9,387 nucleotides of DNA. Origin: Eubacteriales bacterium. GTDB lineage: Bacteria; Bacillota; Clostridia; Oscillospirales; CAG-382. The position numbers and the translations under genes were made by a program. Positions within the stretch are counted from its first letter, which is position 1, and the number at the start of each line of letters is the position of its first letter. The notes beneath the pieces are model-generated. The model had not been told where the DNA came from. It did not search any database and saw nothing but the letters and a program-made list of their open reading frames with translations. Location of the stretch: contig JAQVQF010000081.1 of assembly GCA_028701715.1 (NCBI GenBank), forward strand, positions 1 to 9,387, written 5' to 3'. This document shows, piece after piece, positions 1 through 5,478 of this stretch.

Positions 1-16
1 GATATAATAAACGCGT

Positions 17-334
17 TTATTGCTCTTTATAAACGACAATTTTGTCGGCGTTTTTATGCTTCAGATAGCGTTTATAATCCGGCGGAATTATAACGGTTTG
101 TTTGATTTCGGCTTTATCGGTTTCGGTTTCGGCTTCAACGGCTTTCGGGGAAGATGCGTTGAAGATTCCGGCGAGTATGGTTTGCTTAACGGCGGCGTAT
201 CTCTGCGGGCAGAGCTTTTCCCCGTAGCGATTTTCCGCGTCGGCGCCGATTTCCGCGTCGTCAAACGGCAGGTCGGACAAATTTCCCGAAAAAAGCTTTT
301 CGCCCCCCGCCGAATATATAGCTATTCTTTTCAT
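17..334 (-). CDS. Hypothetical protein, 105 residues, unrecognised
   Basis: I do not recognise the family. The reading frame uses the same GC-rich codons as the neighbouring sugar-enzyme genes, which supports it being real. It starts at ATG (332-334), preceded by a weak GGTGATG ribosome-binding sequence about a dozen bases upstream. The N-terminus (MKRIAIYSAGGEKLF) looks like a beta-strand and turn. An acidic stretch follows (DLPFDDAEIGADAENRYGEK, about 22-41), then a CPQRYAAVKQTIL helix (about 42-54), an Ala/Glu/Thr-rich linker (about 60-78) and a basic C-terminal tail. No signal peptide or membrane segment is visible, so it is probably cytosolic. It is transcribed divergently from the GH27 gene, with 125 bases between the two starts and a plausible promoter in between. 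A role in sugar metabolism would be a guess from position only. Confidence 0.6.
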   Translation of the reverse strand: MKRIAIYSAGGEKLFSGNLSDLPFDDAEIGADAENRYGEKLCPQRYAAVKQTILAGIFNASSPKAVEAETETDKAEIKQTVIIPPDYKRYLKHKNADKIVVYKEQ

Positions 335-408
335 AAAAAATCACATCACCCGTATAGGCTGTATGCCAAAACGATTAAAAACCGTTTGTTTTGAGTATAT
401 TTTCGTTC

Positions 409-437
409 ATTATACAACAATTATAAACAATTTGCAA
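409..437 (-). promoter_or_regulatory. Candidate promoter for the 105-residue minus-strand gene
   Basis: Read on the minus strand, TTGCAA (437-432) and a perfect TATAAT (414-409) are separated by 17 bases. Transcription would start near 402 and give a leader of about 70 bases before the ATG at 334. The -10 box is consensus and the -35 box matches 4 of 6. The same AT-rich 125-base divergent region must hold the GH27 promoter, for which I see TATA-like stretches but no convincing pair of boxes. Confidence 0.45.
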
Positions 438-459
438 TATAAACTTTGGAGGTATCTTT

Positions 460-1581
460 ATGGCTATGCTCGCTTTGAAACCGCCCATGGGGTGGAATTC
501 CTGGAACACCTTTGGGGGCAATATCAACGAAAGACTTATTCTCGAAACCGCCGACGCCATGGTTTCGGAAGGCTACCGCGACGCGGGTTACAACATCCTG
601 ACCATAGACGATTGCTGGATGCTCAAGGACCGCGACGAAAACGGCAATCTTCAATTCGATAAGGCGATTTTCCCGCACGGGATGAAATTTATCGGCGATT
701 ATCTTCACGAACGCGGCTTGAAATTCGGTATATATGAGGATGCCGGAACCCTCACCTGCGCGGGACGTGCCGGTTCCTTCGGTTATGAAAGACAGGACGC
801 TAAGCTTTTCGCCTCCTGGGGCGTGGACCTTTTGAAATACGATTTCTGCTATTCGTCGCCCGGATCAAGCGACGTCAATCTTTACCGCAGAATGGGACAG
901 GCTTTGCGCGAATCCGGCAGGGATATCATTTTTTCCGGCTGCTGGGGCGACGAGGGCGTGTGGAAATGGATGCGCTCGACCGGCGCGCATATGTGGCGGC
1001 TCACCGGAGATATAAAGGACAGCTGGGATTCCATATGCGAGGTCGGGCTCGGCGCGGTCGGGCTTGAGGCGTATTCCGGACCCTGCGGCTGGAACGATCC
1101 CGATATGCTTGTCGTGGGCGTGGACGGCAAGGGATACGTGGGAAAAATCGGCGGCGGCAGCACAGATGACGAATATCAAACCCATTTCGCACTCTGGTGT
1201 ATGCTCAACGCTCCGCTGCTTATGGGCCATGACCTGAGGAACGCGAGGCCCGAAATCAAAAAAATACTCCTCAACAAGGAGCTTATAGACATTAATCAGG
1301 ACGACGCCGCCATAACAGCATATAAAATTCCCACCACAAGGGATTATTTCACCATTTTGGCGAAGCCCCTTTACGGCGGCGACATCGTTTTTATGATAAT
1401 AAACAAGAACCCTTACTGGACATACTATCCTCTTTCCTGGGATTACTGCGGCTGGGAAATTACCGACGAGGTTTCGATGCGCGACTGTATCAACCATACC
1501 GACCTTGGTACCTTCAAGCACGGACTGACCGTAAAGATCGAAGCCCATTCCTGTATTGTTTACAGGGCGACAAGAAAATAA
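460..1581 (+). CDS. GH27 alpha-galactosidase-type glycoside hydrolase (melibiase)
   Basis: A 373-residue enzyme expected to hydrolyse terminal alpha-galactosides with retention of configuration. The fold is an N-terminal (beta/alpha)8 barrel (about 1-280) plus a short beta-sandwich (about 285-373). Visible family landmarks are PPMGWNSWNTFGG (8-20), TIDDCW (48-53, whose Asp pair binds O4/O6 of galactose), LLKYDFC with nucleophile Asp128, WRLTGDIKDSW with acid/base Asp184, and GPCGWNDPDML (208-217). There is no signal peptide, so it is probably cytoplasmic and acts on imported oligosaccharides. The start is ATG 460, with GGAGGT at 448-453 six bases upstream; the next ATG (466) is spaced worse. 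One oddity: the recognition loop after FSG is CWGDE, while the family normally has a Glu, Asn or Gln between Cys and Trp. Specificity may therefore differ from plain alpha-galactose; GH27 also includes N-acetylgalactosaminidases, beta-L-arabinopyranosidases and isomaltodextranases. The retained Asp pair argues against an arabinopyranosidase. Confidence 0.92.
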   Translation: MAMLALKPPMGWNSWNTFGGNINERLILETADAMVSEGYRDAGYNILTIDDCWMLKDRDENGNLQFDKAIFPHGMKFIGDYLHERGLKFGIYEDAGTLTCAGRAGSFGYERQDAKLFASWGVDLLKYDFCYSSPGSSDVNLYRRMGQALRESGRDIIFSGCWGDEGVWKWMRSTGAHMWRLTGDIKDSWDSICEVGLGAVGLEAYSGPCGWNDPDMLVVGVDGKGYVGKIGGGSTDDEYQTHFALWCMLNAPLLMGHDLRNARPEIKKILLNKELIDINQDDAAITAYKIPTTRDYFTILAKPLYGGDIVFMIINKNPYWTYYPLSWDYCGWEITDEVSMRDCINHTDLGTFKHGLTVKIEAHSCIVYRATRK

Positions 1582-1622
1582 ACATTATGAGATTCTCTTA
1601 TAAGAAAGATATGGTCATATAA

Positions 1623-2342
1623 ATGAATGTCTATCCGGAAGTTATACTTTTTGATCTTGATGACACTCTGATATCTTTTGATGGCGTTTCGGATATAGCA
1701 TGGGATAAATGCTGTGGAGATTTTGTTGAGCTCAACGGTACCCCTTTTTCTAAGGAAATATTATTAAAAACACTGCATATAAAACGTAAATGGTATTGGA
1801 GTGATACTCAAAGACATAAATTAGGACGTGAAAATATAAGGCAAGCAAGACGCGACATTGTTTCGTTAACATTGATTAATTTAGGTATAACTGAAACATA
1901 TTTAGTAAATAAACTGGCAGATACATATACCGATTATCACAATGAGTTGATATGCTTGAACCCAAATACTATATACACATTGAACAAGTTGAAAAACATC
2001 GGGGTTCGTATGGGTCTTATTACAAACGGAACATCAGAAGGGCAACGGGAGAAACTAAAACGCTTTTCATTGACCGATTATTTTGAAATTATCCTTATAG
2101 ATCAAGAACTCGGTTTCGGAAAACCCGACATTGAAGTATATCGTCACGCCCTTACGCTTTTACACTTACGATTCCATGATACCTGGATGGTTGGTGATAA
2201 TTTAATTTGGGATATTCAGGCACCGCAATCATTAGGAATTTATTCAATTTGGTACGATTACAAGAAAATAGGGTTACCAAAGGACACTATGATCATACCT
2301 GATAATATTATAACGGATATATCTGAACTTATAATTCGTTAG
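1623..2342 (+). CDS. HAD-family hydrolase (YjjG/phosphoglycolate phosphatase-like)
   Basis: A 239-residue haloacid-dehalogenase-superfamily phosphatase, probably acting on a small phosphorylated metabolite such as a sugar phosphate or nucleotide. All four motifs are intact: motif I FDLDDT with nucleophile Asp11 and general acid Asp13, motif II ITNGTS with Thr134, motif III Lys167 in GFGKPD, and motif IV VGDNLIWD with Asp192 and Asp197 for magnesium. An alpha-helical C1 cap lies between motifs I and II (about 20-110). Length fits the subfamily. The ATG at 1623 has no clear Shine-Dalgarno (only AGAAAG far upstream), and the in-frame alternatives are worse. It follows the GH27 stop by 41 bases and could be co-transcribed. 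However, it is strikingly AT-rich in third codon positions next to a GC-rich gene, which suggests separate acquisition. Substrate cannot be read from the sequence. Confidence 0.9.
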   Translation: MNVYPEVILFDLDDTLISFDGVSDIAWDKCCGDFVELNGTPFSKEILLKTLHIKRKWYWSDTQRHKLGRENIRQARRDIVSLTLINLGITETYLVNKLADTYTDYHNELICLNPNTIYTLNKLKNIGVRMGLITNGTSEGQREKLKRFSLTDYFEIILIDQELGFGKPDIEVYRHALTLLHLRFHDTWMVGDNLIWDIQAPQSLGIYSIWYDYKKIGLPKDTMIIPDNIITDISELIIR

Positions 2343-2382
2343 ATAATGTTTTAGAAAACCGAAAAGCTCTAATAATTAAAAA

Positions 2383-2407
2383 GGCGGGCGGATCAAATCC
2401 GCTCGTC
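2383..2407 (+). terminator. Terminator-like hairpin after the HAD gene
   Basis: An 11-bp stem (2383-2393 with 2397-2407, two G-U pairs) closes a 3-base CAA loop and is followed by ATTTATTTATA. It lies 41 bases after the HAD stop, so it may end the GH27-HAD transcript, although the T tract is interrupted. The stem sequence GCGGGCGGAT...ATCCGC is nearly the same as the palindromic element repeated at 2483 and 2563. It may be a degenerate copy of that repeat serving as a terminator. Confidence 0.5.
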
Positions 2408-2482
2408 ATTTATTTATACAATAAAAATCACGTTTTCTATTACGGTGGAATAAAATGCAGCGATGAAAAAAGGTTTATCACC

Positions 2483-2587
2483 GTAGGGGCGGATATTATC
2501 CGCCCGCCGTAATCCGCGTTCTTGTTTGTTCTTTATTTATAGCGACATCTAAGCCTCATGCTGCGGGCGGATAATATCCGCCCCTAC
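2483..2587. repeat. Paired palindromic (REP/BIME- or MITE-like) element
   Basis: Two 25-bp sequences at 2483-2507 and 2563-2587 are perfect reverse complements of each other, separated by 55 bases. Each is itself almost palindromic: GGGCGGATA, one central base, TATCCGCCC. One strand of the pair can therefore form either two small hairpins or one long stem with a large loop. A third, degenerate copy sits at 2384-2405. No ORF or recognisable transposase lies between the arms, and I see no convincing target-site duplication. The layout resembles REP/BIME pairs or a very short non-autonomous element. Function could be transcript 3'-end protection, termination, or none. Confidence 0.75.
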
Positions 2588-2705
2588 ATCCATATAATTT
2601 ATTCCGATTGTTATTTTTACGCAAAAAGATATATACGGAAAGGTGTTGCCGCTAAAATTAAAGCGCTTTCCGGTGATGATTCGCAAACGGTTAACCGCGG
2701 AAAGC

Positions 2706-2813
2706 TTAAGCCGTTGTATCCGCGGTCTTGCGTTTTTTTATTTTCTTGACAATCAGTACGACAAGGGAAAATCCCAGCGAAACGGCGGTGATGAGCCAAA
2801 AGATTTTTTTCAT
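2706..2813 (-). CDS. Single-pass membrane miniprotein, 35 residues
   Basis: A very short gene. The ATG is at 2813-2811, preceded by GGAAAGGAATCGGAT, which places AAAGGA seven bases before the start; the stop TAA is at 2708-2706. The product begins MKKIFWLITAVSLG, runs through a continuous hydrophobic stretch (about residues 4-22, including SLVVLIV) and ends in a basic tail with KKIKKRK (23-29). This is the pattern of a one-pass membrane peptide with positive residues on the cytoplasmic side. I recognise no family. The ribosome-binding site, hydrophobicity profile and codon choice support expression. It is alone, on the opposite strand to both flanking operons, and no clear promoter was found. 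A hydrophobic type I toxin peptide or a small membrane-protein modulator are both possible, but neither is supported further by sequence. Confidence 0.6.
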   Translation of the reverse strand: MKKIFWLITAVSLGFSLVVLIVKKIKKRKTADTTA

Positions 2814-3030
2814 ATCCGATTCCTTTCCGAATTGCACGTTTTGATTTTTCCTGATTTTTATTTATATATGCTCACATATAATAAACGCCGATCAAGCTTA
2901 AAAAGTTTCGTTTATTTTGTTAAATTATTATTAATTTTTATATCATTTGGATAATAACATAAAATAACGCGTTTTTCAATGCTTTTCCGCGGAAAAATAC
3001 GGGATTATAAAAAAACATTAATTATTGTTC
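2814..3030. other. AT-rich intergenic region with one 14-bp palindrome
   Basis: There is no supportable gene here. The stretch is very AT-rich. It contains a perfect 14-bp palindrome, TTTTCCGCGGAAAA, at 2983-2996, centred about 41 bases upstream of the -35 box of the oxidoreductase operon. A palindrome with a central CG at that place could be a LacI-type operator, but no regulator of that family is in the window, so this is only a candidate. Confidence 0.4.
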
Positions 3031-3059
3031 TTGAAAACTTCGTTATGCAATGATATAAT
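3031..3059 (+). promoter_or_regulatory. Strong housekeeping promoter of the oxidoreductase-isomerase operon
   Basis: TTGAAA (3031-3036) and a perfect TATAAT (3054-3059) are exactly 17 bases apart, and TG at 3051-3052 forms an extended -10 (TGATATAAT). Transcription should start near 3066, leaving a leader of about 167 bases before the ATG at 3233. A TACCG/CGGTA inverted repeat (3061-3065 with 3089-3093) straddles the predicted start and could be an operator or a 5' hairpin. Confidence 0.8.
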
Positions 3060-3065
3060 GTACCG

Positions 3066-3232
3066 AAACAAGCATATTTATAACAATACGGTATCAAAAT
3101 ATTTTGTTTTTTTTCGACAGTTCCCGCATTTTCCGCATTTCCATTATATAAAACAGAAACGATAAAACGAAAAAACGTTTAAATGTATAACATTTAACAT
3201 AAAAAGCAATATCAGAAAGGAAAATAATAATC
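3066..3232 (+). promoter_or_regulatory. Long AT-rich leader with a dyad near the ribosome binding site
   Basis: The predicted leader is unusually long for a catabolic operon. It contains the palindrome CAAAATATTTTG (3095-3106) followed by eight Ts, a phased TTCCCGCATT/TTCCGCATT repeat (3121-3139), and a perfect 8-bp inverted repeat TTAAATGT-ATA-ACATTTAA (3179-3197). The latter ends 16 bases before the AGAAAGGA ribosome-binding site (3214-3221). The dyad could be a DNA operator or a weak RNA hairpin. I do not recognise a known riboswitch. Confidence 0.4.
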
Positions 3233-4321
3233 ATGGCAGACAGAAAGATCCGAATAGGCATTATAGGCTGCGGAGGTATCGCCAACGGCAAGCATCTCCC
3301 GGCGCTTTACAAGCAGAAAAACGCGCTTCTCGTGGCGTTCTGCGACATAGTGCGCGAAAAAGCGGAAAAAGCGGCGAAGCAGTACGGCGCGGAGGATGCC
3401 GCGGTTTATGAGGATTACAAGCAGCTTCTCAAGGATGAATCCATCGAAGTCGTTCATGTTCTCACTCCGAACAGGAGCCATTCCTTCATAACCGTGGACG
3501 CTCTCGAGGCCGGCAAGCATGTTATGTGTGAAAAACCCATGGCTATAAACGCGGATGAAGCGAAAAAAATGCTCGACGCTTCTAAACGTACGGGGAAAAA
3601 GCTGACTATAGGTTATCAGAACCGCCAGCGTCCCGATTCGCTTTACGCCAAAATGGAAGCTCAAAACGGTACCTTCGGCGATATTTATTACGCCAAGGCG
3701 ACCGCACTGCGCAGGAGAGCCGTACCCACCTGGGGAGTTTTCCTCAACGAATACGAGCAGGGCGGCGGTCCGCTTATCGACATAGGCACCCACGCGCTCG
3801 ACCTTACGCTTTGGTGTATGGATAATTTCAAGCCCAAATACTGCGTCGGCACAACATATAAAAAGCTCGGCAGCAAATTCCCCACCGGCAATGACTGGGG
3901 CGACTGGAAGGCCGAGGATTTCACGGTGGAGGACGCGGCTTTCGGCTTTATAGTCATGGAAAACGGCGCCACGGTTATGCTTGAATCCTCCTGGGCGCTT
4001 AATATGCTGGACGCGCGCGAAGCCGTCACCACCCTTTGCGGCACCGACGGCGGCTTGGATATGAACGACGGTGTGCGCATCAACGGTATCCGCTGCGGCA
4101 GGCAATATGTTTTAAAGCCCAACCTCAACGCGGGCGGCGCGGCTTTTTATGAGGGAAGCTCCGACGAACGTCCCGAGGACAGGGAAGCCCGTCTGTGGCT
4201 CGATGCGGTTATAAACGACAAAACTCCGTTCGTGACGCCCGAGCAAGCTTACTGCGTTTCACGCATACTCGACGGTATTTATAAATCGGCAAAATCGGGC
4301 GAACCCTACTATTTTAATTAA
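3233..4321 (+). CDS. Gfo/Idh/MocA family NAD(P)-dependent oxidoreductase
   Basis: A 362-residue cytosolic dehydrogenase of the glucose-fructose oxidoreductase/inositol dehydrogenase family, which oxidises sugars, cyclitols or glycosides. The N-terminal Rossmann domain (about 1-125) carries IGIIGCGGIANGKHLPAL with the glycine-rich nucleotide loop (12-16) and the family CEKP signature at 99-102 with catalytic Lys101. The C-terminal domain contains GGGPLIDIGTHALD (177-190), supplying the usual Asp183/His187 pair. The start follows AGAAAGGA at 3214-3221 with an 11-base spacer. It is the first gene of a two-gene operon, 17 bases before the isomerase-like gene, behind a strong promoter. Substrate cannot be fixed. 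The pairing with a xylose-isomerase-like barrel fits inositol-type catabolism, sugar-acid metabolism, or oxidation of a glycoside to its 3-keto form. A Gfo/Idh oxidoreductase is nearly certain; the exact reaction is unknown. Confidence 0.93.
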   Translation: MADRKIRIGIIGCGGIANGKHLPALYKQKNALLVAFCDIVREKAEKAAKQYGAEDAAVYEDYKQLLKDESIEVVHVLTPNRSHSFITVDALEAGKHVMCEKPMAINADEAKKMLDASKRTGKKLTIGYQNRQRPDSLYAKMEAQNGTFGDIYYAKATALRRRAVPTWGVFLNEYEQGGGPLIDIGTHALDLTLWCMDNFKPKYCVGTTYKKLGSKFPTGNDWGDWKAEDFTVEDAAFGFIVMENGATVMLESSWALNMLDAREAVTTLCGTDGGLDMNDGVRINGIRCGRQYVLKPNLNAGGAAFYEGSSDERPEDREARLWLDAVINDKTPFVTPEQAYCVSRILDGIYKSAKSGEPYYFN

Positions 4322-4338
4322 AAGGACGGTCGAATAAT

Positions 4339-5307
4339 ATGAAAATCGGTGTTTGCGCCGTACTGCTCGGCGACAGGCCTCTTGACAAAGCGTTGGAATA
4401 TCTGAAATCCGCGGGTATCGAAGCTCTCGAAATCGGCGCGGGAGGCTATCCCGGTAAGGCTCACTGCGATCCGGCGAAGCTGCTCGCGGACAAAAAAGAG
4501 CTGGATAATTTTAAAAAAACCATAGATAAATACGGCATGGAGCTCAATTGTCTGTCATGTCACGGCAACCCCGTGCATCCCGACAAGGCCGTGGCGAAGC
4601 GTTTCCACGACGATTTTGAAAACGCGGTGCTGCTTGCGGAAAAGCTGGGCGTAAAAAAGATAATCGGTTTTTCCGGCTGCCCGGGCGACAGTGAAAACAG
4701 CAAATATCCCAACTGGGTGACCTGCCCGTGGCCGGAGGATTTTTCGCAGATCCTCGAATGGCAGTGGAACGAGGTGCTTGTGCCCTATTGGAAGAAGGAG
4801 GCTGCTTTCTGCGCGGATCACGGAATGGAAAAAATAGCATTTGAGATGCATCCCGGCTTTTGCGTTTATAATCCCGAAACGCTTATGAAGCTGAGAAATG
4901 CGGTCGGCGACATTATCGGAGCGAATTTCGATCCCTCGCATTTGATATGGCAGCAGGTGGAGCCTGTCGCGGCGGTGCGCTATTTAGGCAAAGCCATATA
5001 TCATGTCCACGCCAAGGACACCAAGGTGGACGCCGCCAACACCGCAGTCAACGGAGTGCTGGACAACAAGCATTATTCGGACGAGCTTCACCGTTCCTGG
5101 ATATTCCGCACGGTCGGTTACGGCAACGGCTATCAGTTCTGGAAGGATTTCGTAACAAATCTGCGCCTTGTGGGCTATGACGACGTGCTTTCCATAGAGC
5201 ATGAGGATTCCGTGATGACCACCTCCGAAGGGCTGAAGAAAGCCATCGCATTCCTTAAAGAATGCAGGATAGAGGAAGCCAAGCCCACGGGTATGTTCTG
5301 GGCGTAA
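4339..5307 (+). CDS. Sugar phosphate isomerase/epimerase-like TIM-barrel protein
   Basis: A 322-residue member of the xylose isomerase-like/AP endonuclease family 2 superfamily, a metal-dependent (beta/alpha)8 barrel. Candidate metal ligands are Glu169 in FEMHPG, Asp198 and His201 in NFDPSHL, His224 in YHVHAKD and Glu287 in SIEHED. The end of the protein (TGMFWA) is a tail type I associate with sugar isomerases that accompany Gfo/Idh oxidoreductases. The family isomerises or epimerises keto-sugars, dehydrates inosose, or eliminates aglycones from 3-keto-glycosides. The gene starts 17 bases after the oxidoreductase stop with AAAGGA at 4321-4326, so the two are translationally close and surely co-transcribed; a strong terminator follows. 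It likely acts on the product of the oxidoreductase. No signal peptide is seen. Fold assignment is firm; reaction is inferred. Confidence 0.9.
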   Translation: MKIGVCAVLLGDRPLDKALEYLKSAGIEALEIGAGGYPGKAHCDPAKLLADKKELDNFKKTIDKYGMELNCLSCHGNPVHPDKAVAKRFHDDFENAVLLAEKLGVKKIIGFSGCPGDSENSKYPNWVTCPWPEDFSQILEWQWNEVLVPYWKKEAAFCADHGMEKIAFEMHPGFCVYNPETLMKLRNAVGDIIGANFDPSHLIWQQVEPVAAVRYLGKAIYHVHAKDTKVDAANTAVNGVLDNKHYSDELHRSWIFRTVGYGNGYQFWKDFVTNLRLVGYDDVLSIEHEDSVMTTSEGLKKAIAFLKECRIEEAKPTGMFWA

Positions 5308-5320
5308 ATATTTAACATTT

Positions 5321-5361
5321 TATATAATAAAAAACGGGCGCCGCCCGTTTTTTATTATATA
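5321..5361. terminator. Strong, probably bidirectional intrinsic terminator
   Basis: A perfect 18-bp stem (5321-5338 with 5344-5361) with a 5-base CGCCG loop. The core ACGGG/CCCGT is flanked by runs of six A and six T, so a U tract follows the hairpin on either strand. It lies 13 bases after the isomerase stop and separates the plus-strand operon from the minus-strand regulator gene ending at 5479. Confidence 0.9.
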
Positions 5362-5424
5362 TTAATATAAATTGATTTTTGGCGGGTTATGCCATTTACA
5401 CAGTTTGTTTTTCAGAACCGAACG

Positions 5425-5472
5425 AGGCACTCTATGAAATAAATGTAGGGTGCCTTATTTGTTTACATTTAT
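5425..5472. repeat. Overlapping, mutually exclusive hairpins between convergent genes
   Basis: AGGCACTCTA (5425-5434) pairs with TAGGGTGCCT (5446-5455): 10 bp with one G-U on the plus strand, followed by TATTTGTTTA. A second, perfect 9-bp repeat ATAAATGTA (5439-5447) pairs with TACATTTAT (5464-5472). The two stems share 5446-5447 and interleave, so only one can form at a time. On the plus strand the first could be a back-up terminator. On the minus strand the second would be the first structure after the regulator stop. Confidence 0.5.
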
Positions 5473-5478
5473 CTTGTA

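Noticed and set aside
361..395. Catabolite-response (cre) site before the GH27 gene
   Set aside because: The ACG-containing stretch does not match the cre consensus at enough positions, and no other clear match was seen near the sugar genes.
865..1548. Long minus-strand frame (227 codons) opposite the GH27 gene
   Set aside because: It lies wholly antisense to a gene with intact catalytic motifs; its protein has no recognisable motif and it arises from the codon bias of the real gene.
2643..2954. Plus-strand frame of 103 codons in the intergenic region
   Set aside because: No ribosome-binding site, AT-rich low-complexity translation, and it covers the better-supported membrane miniprotein gene on the other strand.
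3095..3114. Attenuator terminator in the operon leader (palindrome followed by eight Ts)
   Set aside because: The palindrome CAAAATATTTTG is all A/T except its ends and has no room for a proper loop, so it would be too unstable to act as an intrinsic terminator by itself.
3212..4105. Minus-strand frame of 297 codons opposite the oxidoreductase gene
   Set aside because: Shadow of a GC-rich coding sequence. The plus strand carries the clear Rossmann and EKP motifs, and the minus frame has no ribosome-binding site or family resemblance.
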